Assembly (NCBI RefSeq): GCF_002162315.1 | Contig: NZ_CP021416.1 | Coordinates: 2,368,207-2,432,206 of the forward strand | Direction of reading: 5' to 3' | DNA length: 64,000 nt | Origin: Sulfurospirillum diekertiae | Lineage (GTDB): Bacteria; Campylobacterota; Campylobacteria; Campylobacterales; Sulfurospirillaceae | Shown: piece by piece, positions 1-8,939 of the stretch | How the letters are laid out: every line of letters begins with the position of its first letter | Position numbering within the stretch: the stretch's first letter is position 1 | Notes under the pieces: model-generated | Told to the model about the DNA's origin: nothing | Seen by the model: the letters and a program-made list of their open reading frames with translations, nothing else | Databases searched by the model: none | Position numbers and translations under genes: made by a program

Positions 1-562
1 CACGTGGAAGTAATGTTTGAAAGTATGAGATAAGTTTTGCTCCCTCAGAAGAGCCCAAAAGTAAGAGTAATAGCTCTTGCAATTTTAAGATCAAAATCGT
101 GTCAACAAATGCTGGTTTTTGTTCGATAAAAGGCAAAAGGGAAAGCGCTGTACTTTTCATGATTGGAGTCAATTCTATCTTGCAAAAAGGCTCAGAAGTA
201 TGCTTGAGCATCTTTACATGTAAAGGTATTTTTTCTAAAATAGGCGATAACCAATTCCCAATGATCTTCTCATCAAAAAAGATGAGCAAACAGGTATAGT
301 TTCCACCTTCACATACTTCGCTCATCACATATTCACCCCTCGAGAGGAAAAATGCCTCACCCGCTTTGACCTCAACATCACCTTTTTTCGTATGAAGCAT
401 TTTTTTGCCTTCCAAAATAATATTAAGAAGATTTTGCTCCATATACGCTTCGGCTCTGTAATGATCTTCTACCACAAAATAACGCGCTATTACCACGCCA
501 TTGGCTTCGATCGCATGCTCTTTATAATTTTTTTTAATGTATTCAAGTACGTGGATAGACAT
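1..562 (-). CDS. AraC-family transcriptional regulator, N-terminal part (runs off window start)
   Basis: This gene reads leftward from an ATG at 562 and stays open to base 1, so the C-terminal helix-turn-helix half lies outside the window. The visible 187 residues begin MSIHVLEYIKKNYKEHAIEA and include a cupin-like stretch (EGKKMLHTKKGDVEVKAGEA, residues about 55-75) and a late LKLQELLLLL segment. That is the typical linker of ExsA-like AraC regulators just before the DNA-binding domain. It is divergent from tagI, 68 bp away, so it may control that run of genes; this is inference from position only. It carries one copy of the TTACATGTAA palindrome (214-223). The family assignment rests on the N-terminal domain alone. 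Confidence 0.72.
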   Translation of the reverse strand, partial: MSIHVLEYIKKNYKEHAIEANGVVIARYFVVEDHYRAEAYMEQNLLNIILEGKKMLHTKKGDVEVKAGEAFFLSRGEYVMSEVCEGGNYTCLLIFFDEKIIGNWLSPILEKIPLHVKMLKHTSEPFCKIELTPIMKSTALSLLPFIEQKPAFVDTILILKLQELLLLLLGSSEGAKLISYFQTLLPR

Positions 563-630
563 TGGCATTTCCTGTTCGTTAACTCTATTGCGTTACAATT
601 TTAGCACATACCTCTTTGAGGAGAAGAAAA

Positions 631-1194
631 ATGACACAAAACATTTCACGTTGTGGCTGGGTAAAACTGAGTGATGCTACTTACGTGGCATACCACGATG
701 AAGAGTGGGGAAAACCTCTGCATGATGATCGAGCCCTCTTTGAACTTTTTTGCTTAGAAACTCAATCAGCTGGGCTTAGCTGGCTTACAATTTTAAAAAA
801 ACGTGATGGCTACCGCAATGCTTTTGCTAGTTTTGTTCTTGAGAAAGTGGCTCATATGGGGGAGATGGATGTTGAACGCATTTTAAGTGAAGGCGAAGTC
901 ATCAAAAGTCGCCCTAAAATCGAAGCCATCCTTCATAATGCCAAACTTTTTCAAGCCATTGCTCAAGAATTCGGTTCACTGGATACCTACTTTTGGAATT
1001 ATGTAGGTGGCAAAACAATTGTCAACGATGTGAGCGATTACAAAACTGCCGCATGCACTTCGACCATTTCCGATACTTTAACCAAAGATCTTAAAAAACG
1101 AGGCTTCAAATTTGTCGGATCCACCACGATTTATGCGTTTATGCAAGCGTGTGGTATGGTAAATGACCATGAAAACAGTTGTAGGTGCAAATAA
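631..1194 (+). CDS. tagI: DNA-3-methyladenine glycosylase I
   Basis: A 187-residue base-excision repair enzyme that removes 3-methyladenine from alkylated DNA. Family hallmarks are all present: N-terminal CGWVKLSD with the zinc-ligand Cys8, YHDEEWG (21-27), an SAGLSWLTILKKR block that forms the HhH fold and base pocket, and the C-terminal GFKFVGSTTIYAFMQACGMV followed by NDH and Cys, which complete the zinc site. I chose the ATG at 631, preceded by GAGGAG at 619-624, over an upstream TTG at 616. It is the first gene of a compact rightward run; the next start codon lies one base past its stop codon. Confidence 0.95.
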   Translation: MTQNISRCGWVKLSDATYVAYHDEEWGKPLHDDRALFELFCLETQSAGLSWLTILKKRDGYRNAFASFVLEKVAHMGEMDVERILSEGEVIKSRPKIEAILHNAKLFQAIAQEFGSLDTYFWNYVGGKTIVNDVSDYKTAACTSTISDTLTKDLKKRGFKFVGSTTIYAFMQACGMVNDHENSCRCK

Positions 1195-1195
1195 A

Positions 1196-1552
1196 ATGAC
1201 GTTTGAAATCCTCAATAACTACTGCCTCAGCCACATAGGTGCAATCAAAGAGTACCCCTTCGATAACACAACTGCCGTTTATAAAGTCGGCGATAAGATT
1301 TTTGCATTAATTGATGAAGCGAGCAATACTCCACGCATCAATCTCAAATGTGACCCATACTATGCAAGAGAACTCAGGGAAATGTACGAAAACGTCATTG
1401 CAGGCTATCATATGAACAAAAGACATTGGAATACAGTCATTTGTGAAGACGAAATAGACGAGACTTTAATTTTTGAGTGGATCGACGACTCATATGACCT
1501 TGTCTTTAATTCATTGCCTAAAAAATTACAAATTTTTATCCGCAATTCTTAA
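1196..1552 (+). CDS. MmcQ/YjbR family protein
   Basis: A 118-residue protein beginning MTFEILNNYCLSHIGAIKEY, the usual opening of the MmcQ/YjbR fold (CyaY-like DNA-binding superfamily). Further family features are a VYKVGDKIFALI strand pair, the KCDPYYARELREMY helix, and YHMNKRHWNTV. Molecular role is not established for most members. The frame is open upstream, but the ATG at 1196 gives the normal N-terminus and begins immediately after the tagI stop, which implies translational coupling; the Shine-Dalgarno is weak. Position between tagI and a yciI-like gene suggests co-transcription, not a shared pathway. Confidence 0.85.
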   Translation: MTFEILNNYCLSHIGAIKEYPFDNTTAVYKVGDKIFALIDEASNTPRINLKCDPYYARELREMYENVIAGYHMNKRHWNTVICEDEIDETLIFEWIDDSYDLVFNSLPKKLQIFIRNS

Positions 1553-1563
1553 CAGGAGTTTTC

Positions 1564-1854
1564 ATGTTTATTATCGCTTTAACCTATCACAAATCCCTTG
1601 AAGAGGTCGATGCTCACTTAAGCGCTCACGTAGCATTTCTCAAAGAGCACTACGCGAAAGGCATCTTCTTAGCCTCAGGACGTAAAAATCCTCGCAATGG
1701 CGGTATTATCTTAGCCCTTGCACCCTCTAAAGCTGAAATTGAAGCGGTCATCGCGCTTGATCCTTTTTACATTCACGATGTTGCAACTTATGAGATCACC
1801 GAATTCACACCCTCGATGACTTCTCCTGAACTGGCTTTTTTAGCCAATCGCTAA
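1564..1854 (+). CDS. YciI-related (YCII domain) protein
   Basis: A 96-residue single-domain YCII protein, the ferredoxin-like fold that often acts as a small dehydrochlorinase-like or unknown enzyme. Visible family features are the N-terminal FIIALTYHKSLEEVDAHL strand-helix, a HVAFLKEHYAKGIFLASG block with the conserved His near residue 22, and DPFYIHDVATYEITEF near the C-terminus. The start has a good Shine-Dalgarno (CAGGAG, 1553-1558). It is separated by 9 bp from the next gene, so tagI, the MmcQ-like gene, this gene and the transglutaminase-like gene probably form one transcript. Confidence 0.88.
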   Translation: MFIIALTYHKSLEEVDAHLSAHVAFLKEHYAKGIFLASGRKNPRNGGIILALAPSKAEIEAVIALDPFYIHDVATYEITEFTPSMTSPELAFLANR

Positions 1855-1863
1855 AGGAATTTC

Positions 1864-2463
1864 ATGACAGAGACACTGAACGCTTACCTTCAAAGCTCCT
1901 TCGTCATTGATTTTGAACACCCTTCGATTTTAGAGAAAGCAAAAGAATTAAGAGGAGATACCCAGAAGGATGTTGACATTGCCAAAAACTGTTTTACCTT
2001 TGTGCGCGATCATATTCGTCATACGGGAGATCATAGAGATGCCATCATTACATGTAAAGCCAGTGATGTCTTAGCCTTGCAAACAGGATGGTGCTATGCC
2101 AAAAGCCACCTCTTGGCAGCTTTGTGTCGTGCCAATAGCATTCCTACAGGCTTTTGTTACCAACGACTCAGCCTTTTGGGCAATGGTGACGAACCTTATA
2201 CACTACATGGACTCAATGCCATTTATCTGAAAGACTTTGGCTGGTACCGCGTGGATGCCAGAGGCAATAAAGAAGGGGTCAATGCAGAGTTTTCTCCACC
2301 GCTCGAACAACTTGCCTTTAAAGTTAAGGCGTCGCATGAAATCGACTTTCAAGAGATCCTGAGTGAGCCTTTAAGCATCGTCATCACCGCCTTGCAAACG
2401 TATACAAGCTTTGAAGAGTCTTTGAAGCATTTACCCGATTGCACAGAAATAACGCGACTTTAG
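1864..2463 (+). CDS. Transglutaminase-like domain protein
   Basis: A 199-residue cytoplasmic protein (no signal peptide seen) with the papain-like transglutaminase-core triad: Cys in TGWCYAKSHLLAALCRA (about residue 77), His in TLHGLNAIYL (about 119) and Asp in RVDARGN (about 135). Families of this kind hydrolyse or crosslink peptide amides, but the substrate here is unknown. The start is preceded by AAAGGAATTTC. It is the last gene of the tagI run. A TTACATGTAA copy lies inside the gene (2048-2057, encoding ITCK) and another 3 bp beyond the stop codon (2467-2476). Confidence 0.85.
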   Translation: MTETLNAYLQSSFVIDFEHPSILEKAKELRGDTQKDVDIAKNCFTFVRDHIRHTGDHRDAIITCKASDVLALQTGWCYAKSHLLAALCRANSIPTGFCYQRLSLLGNGDEPYTLHGLNAIYLKDFGWYRVDARGNKEGVNAEFSPPLEQLAFKVKASHEIDFQEILSEPLSIVITALQTYTSFEESLKHLPDCTEITRL

Positions 2464-2520
2464 CCGTTACATGTAAAGATTTTGTGCAGGATTAGGCAAG
2501 AATTCTACGAAAATGTTCTA

Positions 2521-2548
2521 TTGCATTTTCTCTCTTTCGCTCTATAAT
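2521..2548 (+). promoter_or_regulatory. Sigma-70-type promoter for the alcohol dehydrogenase gene
   Basis: TTGCAT at 2521-2526 and TATAAT at 2543-2548 are separated by 16 bp. The predicted start site falls about 20 bp before the ATG at 2575, with AAAGGA between them. The perfect -10 and acceptable -35 make this a good candidate. Confidence 0.6.
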
Positions 2549-2574
2549 AAATACTACAAATCAAAGGAAAACAC

Positions 2575-3718
2575 ATGGTTAATTTTACCTATCAAAACCC
2601 CACAAAAATCGAATTTGGAAAAGGCAAAGAAGAACTCATCGGTACAGCTATCGCGGAAGACAACATCACAAAAGTGCTACTTTGCTACGGTAGTGAGCGC
2701 ATTAAAAGTGATGGACTCTACGAAAAAGTGACTACCCGTTTAAAAGAAAAAGGCATCGCTTGGGTGGAACTCTCTGGCATCATCAGCAACCCCATTCTTT
2801 CCAAAGTACACGAAGGCATCACCATCGCCAAAGCAGAAAAGGTTGAAGCCGTCCTTGCCATTGGGGGTGGTTCTGTTTTGGACAGTGCTAAGAGTATCGC
2901 AGCAGGTGCTTTATACCATAGCGATGTTTGGGACTTTTTTATTGGCAAATCCGTCATTGAAAAAGCGCTGCCTGTTTATGCCATCATGACCTTAGCGGCA
3001 ACGGGAAGTGAGATGAACGGTTTTGCTGTGATCACGAACGATACGATACAGCAAAAATACAATATCGCCTCCCTTCATGTCTATCCAAGGCTCTCGATTC
3101 TCAATCCTGAACTCACAAAAAGCGTGCCTAAAAATTACCTCGCCTACTCCGCGGTTGACATCATCGCGCATGTGATTGAGGGCTACTTAACGGCAAATGT
3201 TCAACCTCATTTTCAATCACGCATGGTGGAAGGCATCATTCAAACTGTCATGGAAACCACCGAAATTTTGCTTCAAAATCCTGAGGATTACAATGCAAGG
3301 GCTGAGTTTACTTGGGCAGCAACTCAAGCACTTAACGGTGTGACAACAGCGGGCACAAACCCATCTGTTTCCAAATCACATGATCGAACACTCACTCTCA
3401 GCACTGTTCAACATTGCTCACGGTGCGGGTTTAGCGATTGTGATTCCTGCGTGGATGACATGGTTTCATACTCAAAATCCCGCACAATTTAAACGTTTTG
3501 CAGAGAAGATTTTTGGGAAAAGCAGTGCGGAAGAAGGTATTGAAGCGCTTAAAAGTTGGTTTGCCAAAATTGGCGCACCGGTGAGTTTAAAAGAAGCGGG
3601 TATCGGTGCCGATTCTATTCCTGATATTGCAGCCAATGTGTTCTTAGCCGCTGAGAGACAAGGCGTACAGAAAGTTTACACTCCAAAAGTCATCGAAACG
3701 ATTTTACATAACGCATAA
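2575..3718 (+). pseudogene. Iron-containing alcohol dehydrogenase, frameshifted as read
   Basis: The two halves together make one group III iron-dependent alcohol dehydrogenase (BDH/YqhD-like, about 380 residues). It would interconvert aldehydes and alcohols with NAD(P)H. The first frame gives the NAD-binding GGGSVLDSAK motif (about residue 97) and the first metal ligands in SAVDIIAHVIEGY. Frame 2 supplies the remaining ligands in NHMIEHSLSALF and FNIAHGAG. The switch lies at 3356-3362 (AAACCC); removing one base restores GTTHLFPNHMIEHS, which fits the family. Read literally, the first frame ends at 3492 without half of the metal site. It is either a true pseudogene or a homopolymer sequencing error; I favour error because the rest is uncorrupted. 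Confidence 0.8.
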
Positions 3719-3727
3719 TCACCAAAA

Positions 3728-3752
3728 GCAAAAAGGGATTTACCCTTTTTGC
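3728..3752. terminator. Bidirectional terminator between convergent genes
   Basis: A perfect 10-bp inverted repeat GCAAAAAGGG / CCCTTTTTGC with loop ATTTA. It provides a U-rich 3' arm for transcripts in both directions. It overlaps the last codons and stop of the DUF523 gene and lies just after the alcohol dehydrogenase stop. Confidence 0.75.
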
Positions 3753-4219
3753 CTCCAAAACGCTTCGGCTAAAGCCAATTCTTCTTCACTAAATACTGCA
3801 ATGCCATTTTCTCGCAACAGTTTACATGTAATGCCAGAATCATTTACGCGTGTGCTTGTAAAGGTGCCATCGTAGATAACGTCTTTGCCGCATGAGGGGC
3901 TTCTGGCTTTTAAAATCGCCATGCACACGCCCTCTTCTTGAGCTATTTTCAAACTCTCACGTGCTCCTTTAGCAAATGCCTCACTAACATCTTCACCGCT
4001 CTTGCACACAACTGTATTTGTTCCTTCGAGCACTTCACACGGAGGTCTAGGAACACTGAGCCCTCCAAGCACTTCAGGGCACAACGGAACCAAAACACCC
4101 TGCTCTTTCCACGCTTCGAGCATCTTTACATGTAAAGCATTATTGCCACCATCATATTTGACATTTTCACCCATCAAACACGCACTGATGAGGATTTTTC
4201 GTTCTCTATTCAAAATCAT
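3740..4219 (-). CDS. DUF523 family protein
   Basis: About 159 residues matching the whole length of DUF523, a small cytoplasmic family of unknown function. Typical elements are ILISACLMGENVKYDG at the N-terminus, CPEVLGGLSVPRPPCEV, and the ARSPSCGKD motif near residue 104, with conserved cysteines that suggest a metal or redox role (inference). The best start is the ATG at 4219 or the TTG at 4213, both inside the end of the ClC gene and close to AAAGGATG. The two genes therefore overlap and are probably co-expressed. Two TTACATGTAA copies (3822, 4127) lie in the gene, encoding ITCK and LHVK. Confidence 0.85.
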   Translation of the reverse strand: MILNRERKILISACLMGENVKYDGGNNALHVKMLEAWKEQGVLVPLCPEVLGGLSVPRPPCEVLEGTNTVVCKSGEDVSEAFAKGARESLKIAQEEGVCMAILKARSPSCGKDVIYDGTFTSTRVNDSGITCKLLRENGIAVFSEEELALAEAFWRQKG

Positions 4220-5603
4220 CCTTTGCATTTTTAACTTGCCAGCGCAACCGTTTATAACGCAGGCGATTTCGAAGGCGTTTGACTTTATCAATATCTCGCA
4301 TGTCAATGCTAATGGAGGTATCTTCAAGATCATTACCCTTTCCAATCGTGATATTATCCGCCTTTTTAAGAGCAAGTTTTTGTGACTGAAAGACGCTACG
4401 ATGCCCTGTAATCAAAAAAGCAATGACGACACTGAGTGCCGCATAGTTTGCCATATGTACACCAAAAAGCTCCACCGCCATAATAATGGACGCTATGGGC
4501 GAGTTCGTTGTACCTGCCAAAACACTGACAAACCCAAGTGCAGCAAAAAGAGCTATATGTCCCCCTGTAATATGTCCAAAGACAACACCACTGGTCGCAC
4601 CCACGTAAAAAACAGGCGTAATAATACCCCCACTTCCCCCTGAGCCTAATGTCATCGCCGTAAAAATGGTTTTTAAAATAAAATCGTACCAATGTACATT
4701 ATTTGAAATTAACGCATTAGGGCTGAGTGCATCACGAATCGTTGCAAGCCCAAGCCCAAGGTAACTCTCAGAGAGAAAATAAGAGATCACGACCATGACT
4801 AAACCCGCGACAAACGCTTTTAAATAGCGATTGTAAGGAACCCTTTTAATCGCTGTTTCTATTTTATTGACTGCGGTAATAAAAAGGTCTGAGACAATTC
4901 CAAAAAAGACACCAGCGACAACGACTTGTCCAATCAGTCCCAGATCAAGGCTAAATGCACGATACATATTGATGTCATAATATTGATACGTCACACCCAA
5001 AAATTGCGCGGTGGTAAACGCGGCAAATCCTGCAATAAACGAAGGTAGCAGAACATCGTACATAATCACACCAATAATAAGCACTTCAATTCCAAAAATA
5101 GCACCCGCAATCGGTGTTCCAAACACCGAAGCAAAGCCTGCGCTAATACCGCAGATGACCAGTTTTTTACGATCAGACTTTGAAAATTTGAGTAATGTTG
5201 CCACAAAGGATGCCGCTCCTGCACCAATTTGTGCACCAGGACCTTCTTTACCCACAGAGCCACCTGAAAAGATTGTTAGTACTGTGGCAACGAGTTTGAC
5301 AGGAATGACTTTAGCATTGATGTAACCGTCGCGTTTATGCACCGCTTCAATAACTTTTTCCGTCCCATGTCCTGTGGCATTTTGGTCAAACGTTCGTACG
5401 ATCCATGTCGTCAGCATCAAAGCAAATGGAAGGGTGAAATAAAAGGGAAAAGGAAGAAGGCTTCTCGTCTGCTCAGCAGTTGTGAGAATTTTAATAAAGA
5501 CGGACATCAGTCCGCCTATCATAATACCAACGGCTGAGGAGAGGAAGAGCCATTTGGAAACGCTAAAGAAAATCACCGTCTGTTCAACAACATGTTTATT
5601 CAT
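4206..5603 (-). CDS. ClC-family chloride channel or H+/Cl- antiporter
   Basis: A 465-residue polytopic membrane protein. Selectivity and gating motifs are visible: GSVGKEGPGAQIG (about 116-128, with the gating Glu of GKEGP intact), GTPIAGAIFGIEVL (about 160-173, the Glu equivalent to the internal proton glutamate of antiporters), and GSGGSGGIITPVFYVGA (about 322-338). Retention of both glutamates favours proton-coupled exchange over a passive channel (family knowledge). There is no CBS domain; the C-terminus is a short charged tail. It starts at an ATG preceded by AAAGAGA and overlaps the downstream DUF523 gene by a few bases. Confidence 0.9.
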   Translation of the reverse strand: MNKHVVEQTVIFFSVSKWLFLSSAVGIMIGGLMSVFIKILTTAEQTRSLLPFPFYFTLPFALMLTTWIVRTFDQNATGHGTEKVIEAVHKRDGYINAKVIPVKLVATVLTIFSGGSVGKEGPGAQIGAGAASFVATLLKFSKSDRKKLVICGISAGFASVFGTPIAGAIFGIEVLIIGVIMYDVLLPSFIAGFAAFTTAQFLGVTYQYYDINMYRAFSLDLGLIGQVVVAGVFFGIVSDLFITAVNKIETAIKRVPYNRYLKAFVAGLVMVVISYFLSESYLGLGLATIRDALSPNALISNNVHWYDFILKTIFTAMTLGSGGSGGIITPVFYVGATSGVVFGHITGGHIALFAALGFVSVLAGTTNSPIASIIMAVELFGVHMANYAALSVVIAFLITGHRSVFQSQKLALKKADNITIGKGNDLEDTSISIDMRDIDKVKRLRNRLRYKRLRWQVKNAKDDFE

Positions 5604-5694
5604 AAAATCTCTTTAAGTTTGGGCTTATTTCATTATAGCCCGCTTTTATAAATTTTTTATAAATATTTATTTTAAAATTATTTTAGAGGTGAAA

Positions 5695-6855
5695 TTAACC
5701 AACGATCGACGCAATAATCTCCTTAGCGCGCTTCTTTGCTGCTTCCACTTCATCCAAGACCAATGCAACAGCCATACGACGACCCACATGGCTCACGGGT
5801 TTACCAAAAATGCGCACATAGGAATTTTTAGAAAAAGCCGTTTCAGGAATCGTGAGTGTTGGCACATGCTCTTCATTTGAGCTTTTAAACGCGCCACTCG
5901 CACCCGAACCGTAAAAGGTAAAATCAAGCGGTAAGCCAAGAACCGCTCTTACATGTAACGCAAATTCGCTCTGAGATTGCGTGATCATCGTGACCATTCC
6001 CGTATCGTGTGGACGGGGGCTCAGTTCACTAAAATAGACCTCATCGTCTTTGACAAAAAATTCTACGCCAAAAAGACCACGACCACCCAAGCCATCGGTC
6101 ACTGCTTTGGCCATCACTTGCGCTTTGGCTAAGACTTCGGGTTTCATCGGCACAGGCTGCCAACTAAGCACATAGTCACCGTTTTCTTGGATATGCCCGA
6201 TCGGTTCACAAAAGACGGTTTCTTTGCCATTACGAACGGTTAAAAGCGTGATCTCATAGTCAAATGGCACAAACGCTTCAACGATGAGTTCACTCGCATC
6301 ACCGCGTGCCTCTTTGGCGATCTCCCACGCTTTTTGGATGTCCGCCTCACTTTTGATGACGCTTTGTCCATGCCCTGAGGAGCTCATAACAGGTTTAACC
6401 ACGCAAGGAATCCCAAGCTTTTGAGTCGCTTCTTGCAATGCTTCAAGTGTTTTTACAAAGACATAACCGCTGGTTTTAAGTCCTAATGTTTCTGCGGCAA
6501 ACTCACGAATGTTTTTGCGGTTCATCGTCTTTTTGACCGCATCCGCGTTAGGAATGACGCAAAAGCCCTCTTTCTCTGCCTCTATCAGCGCTTCGATGCT
6601 CAAAGCTTCGACTTCGGGCAAGATGAACGTTGGCTTTTCACGACGAATAACCTCTAAAAGTTCCTCTTTGTTTTTCATATTGATGACATAACTTCGATTG
6701 GCGACCAAGTGCGCAGGTGCTTGTGGGTACGAATCCACCGCAACGGTTTCAATGCCCAAGCGAGAGGCTTCGATAACGACCTCTTTGCCCAGTTCACCGC
6801 TTCCGATCAACATAATTTTCGTGCTATTGCTTTTAAGGGGAGTTGTAAAGTGCAT
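5695..6855 (-). CDS. purT: Formate-dependent phosphoribosylglycinamide formyltransferase (GAR transformylase 2)
   Basis: A 386-residue ATP-grasp enzyme that uses formate and ATP to formylate GAR in purine synthesis. The N-terminal [17 protein letters not shown] (14-30) is the pre-ATP-grasp domain. [13 protein letters not shown] (about 155) is the ATP-binding loop, and [25 protein letters not shown] carries metal and ATP ligands. It would act with purA, also in the window. A diverged 32-codon relic of this gene's residues 41-72 sits 1.3 kb away at 8036-8131. One TTACATGTAA copy (5949) encodes LHV. Confidence 0.96.
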   Translation of the reverse strand: MHFTTPLKSNSTKIMLIGSGELGKEVVIEASRLGIETVAVDSYPQAPAHLVANRSYVINMKNKEELLEVIRREKPTFILPEVEALSIEALIEAEKEGFCVIPNADAVKKTMNRKNIREFAAETLGLKTSGYVFVKTLEALQEATQKLGIPCVVKPVMSSSGHGQSVIKSEADIQKAWEIAKEARGDASELIVEAFVPFDYEITLLTVRNGKETVFCEPIGHIQENGDYVLSWQPVPMKPEVLAKAQVMAKAVTDGLGGRGLFGVEFFVKDDEVYFSELSPRPHDTGMVTMITQSQSEFALHVRAVLGLPLDFTFYGSGASGAFKSSNEEHVPTLTIPETAFSKNSYVRIFGKPVSHVGRRMAVALVLDEVEAAKKRAKEIIASIVG

Positions 6856-6908
6856 GATGTCCTCTTTGTGTTAGTTTCAATGATTTTACACAAAAACGGT
6901 TTAAGAAA

Positions 6909-7820
6909 TCATGGTTGATGCATATTTTTCTTGCCAAGCAACCAAATACTAAGCAGCAACAAACCACCTCCTAGCCATTGCAATGCGCTTAAGCGTTCCT
7001 CTAACAATATCGCCGAGAGAACGACCGCAGTGAGCGGTTCAAGCAGCGTTGCGATGGTAAGTGCGGTGGGTTTAAGCCGTGCCGCACCCCAACTAAAGGC
7101 GAGCAAAGCAAGTGCGGCAGTGACCACGCCTAAGTACAAAAACCATACTTGTGGCGGTATAGCGCTAGGCCAAATCAAAGGCTGCGTAAACGCGAACAAA
7201 CCCATGACCAGTGCGGCGACGATGCTTAAATAAGCGGTGGAGACGCCCGCACCCAATGCAATGGAGAGGCGCCCGCTAATCATAGAAAATCCCGCATACA
7301 AAAATGCCGAACCAATAGAAAAAGCGATGCCCAATAGCGTATTATACGCATCGACATTTTTTGCACTCCCGCCATGACTCGTAATGATCAAAACCGATCC
7401 AACAATAGCGCCAAAAAGCACCCAAAGAAGAGAGGCATTTGCTTTTTCATGCCCCCGAACAATCGCAACTATGGTCACGATCACAGGCGGCAAACACAGC
7501 GCAATCAACGTCGGAATGGAAGCGCCTATTTTTTCGATTCCGAAGAACCACAACAAGACATAACCTGCCATCGCGATGCCACTGAGCAAGACCGTTAACC
7601 ACAGAGCCTTTAACCTCTGCCACACCATACGACGACCAAACACGATAGTTAAGATCACCGCGCCGATGACAAAACGCCAAAAAGAGATATTTTCAGGGCG
7701 GAAGCCGTGTTCCACAACCAGCACATTTACAACAAGTGCGCCTGTTCCCCACAACATTCCTGCACCGCATGCCGCCAACAGTGCCAGTTTGGATGAGCGA
7801 TGGTGTGCTGATGTGTGCAT
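6909..7820 (-). CDS. EamA/DMT-family transporter
   Basis: About 303 residues with ten predicted hydrophobic segments arranged as two EamA repeats, the usual drug/metabolite transporter topology. The first repeat begins LALLAACGAGMLWGTGALVV; the second begins near NTLLGIAFSIGSAFLYAGF and ends with the ALQWLGGGLLLLSIWL helix. Substrate is unknown. The frame stays open to 7934, but the ATG at 7820 gives a normal N-terminus; no strong ribosome site is seen for either start. It is separated by 53 bp from purT on the same strand and may share its transcript. Confidence 0.82.
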   Translation of the reverse strand: MHTSAHHRSSKLALLAACGAGMLWGTGALVVNVLVVEHGFRPENISFWRFVIGAVILTIVFGRRMVWQRLKALWLTVLLSGIAMAGYVLLWFFGIEKIGASIPTLIALCLPPVIVTIVAIVRGHEKANASLLWVLFGAIVGSVLIITSHGGSAKNVDAYNTLLGIAFSIGSAFLYAGFSMISGRLSIALGAGVSTAYLSIVAALVMGLFAFTQPLIWPSAIPPQVWFLYLGVVTAALALLAFSWGAARLKPTALTIATLLEPLTAVVLSAILLEERLSALQWLGGGLLLLSIWLLGKKNMHQP

Positions 7821-8035
7821 CAAATGACTCGTATGGGAGGAGTTAAACGTGTTAGAAGTACCATAAAAACGCTCCAAGCTGATTTTAACCGTCATTCTAC
7901 ACAAAAGTGCTCGAAAAAGTCTAACGCTTGTCATTCATGATTGGTATACGGAAAATTCATTTTACATGTAAAGGTGCGTGATGGATTTTTTGGCTTAAAC
8001 CACGCACAAAACAAAAGCCAAGCCCTCAAAAAAAA

Positions 8036-8131
8036 ACGGCGAATCACCTCAAGCAAATCAACTTTGTTTTTCATTTTGATGACATAGCTTTTATTGGCAA
8101 CCAAGTACGCAGGCGCTTTGGTTTAAGAGTC
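8036..8131 (-). pseudogene. purT relic (32 codons, with in-frame stop)
   Basis: Reverse-strand translation gives 32 codons collinear, without gaps, with residues 41-72 of the intact purT at 5695-6855. I count 24 identities of 32, including APA.LVAN.SYVI.MKNK..LLEVIRR. The third codon is TAA where purT has a Tyr codon. The match ends in an A9 tract on one side and at the stop codon of the methyltransferase gene on the other. It is the decayed remainder of a second purT-like copy, not a functional gene. Confidence 0.85.
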
Positions 8132-8133
8132 CA

Positions 8134-8778
8134 TCACATCTTTTTCAATGTCACGCAAAAAAGCTTGCGAGGCAATCCGCCCTCTTCAAATTTTTCCACG
8201 TGAATCAATTCAAAGCCTTTGGTGAGGGATTGTACTTTTTCGGAAGAGAAAAAATGAACGATAAAACCACCCATTTCATACATCTCTTCGCCTCGGTGAA
8301 TGCCTTGTTTGTAGTGAGAATCCTCCATATGGCGCACCGTGTAGATGTTATAGCCGCCCGGTTTCAAAATGCGACAGATCTCGCCATTGAGAAACTCCAA
8401 ATCGGCCGTTGATAAAGGCATACAGTAGAGCATATGCGAAAAGCAGGCATCAAAGCTCGCATCTTCAAACGGAAGGGGTTTTCGTACATCGTGTTGGCAC
8501 AACGAGAGAGAAAGGTTCAGATTTTTAGCCCTGTTTGCAATGGCATCTAGCCCTTTTTGTGTGTAATCAAGCGCGCTTACATGTAAACCATTATGCGCGA
8601 AAAAAAGCGTGTCGCGCCCTTGCCCAGCGCCCAACTCAAGAAGTGAGGAAACACCTTTTTCGTGAAACAAAGCCGTTGCGTAATATGCAGGATAACTAGC
8701 TTCTAAGCCAAACATTTCACTATTTTTACCAAACATCGTTTCCCAGTGATTTTGCTGGGCATCTAATACTGATTGCAT
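8134..8778 (-). CDS. Class I SAM-dependent methyltransferase
   Basis: A 214-residue Rossmann methyltransferase. Motif I is LLELGAGQGRDTLFF (about 44-58), followed by the acidic LDYTQKG loop, CQHDVRKPLPF with motif IV-like DASFDACFSHMLYCMP, and the post-motif RILKPGG. The overall form resembles the Methyltransf_11/TehB-like group; the substrate cannot be read from sequence. The ATG at 8778 follows GGGAGTTTGAG and is preferred to an upstream in-frame start at 8793. The stop codon abuts the purT relic, so this gene probably came to sit where a second purT copy decayed. Confidence 0.85.
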   Translation of the reverse strand: MQSVLDAQQNHWETMFGKNSEMFGLEASYPAYYATALFHEKGVSSLLELGAGQGRDTLFFAHNGLHVSALDYTQKGLDAIANRAKNLNLSLSLCQHDVRKPLPFEDASFDACFSHMLYCMPLSTADLEFLNGEICRILKPGGYNIYTVRHMEDSHYKQGIHRGEEMYEMGGFIVHFFSSEKVQSLTKGFELIHVEKFEEGGLPRKLFCVTLKKM

Positions 8779-8939
8779 CTCAAACTCCCTCAATATAGTG
8801 GTAACATTATAGAAGAAGAGAGATTAATCGTCCATTTAGCCCCGCAAATATCGCTCTAAGCCAAACGGAGATAAAATCTTCAACATAAATTATTTTAGAT
8901 TCCAGTACAGCTGACTCTTTTTACATGTAAAGGTTTTTT

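Noticed and set aside
7974-8026. Terminator for the methyltransferase gene
   Set aside because: GTGCGTG/CACGCAC and GGCTT/AAGCC arms interleave and lack a T tail in the right direction.
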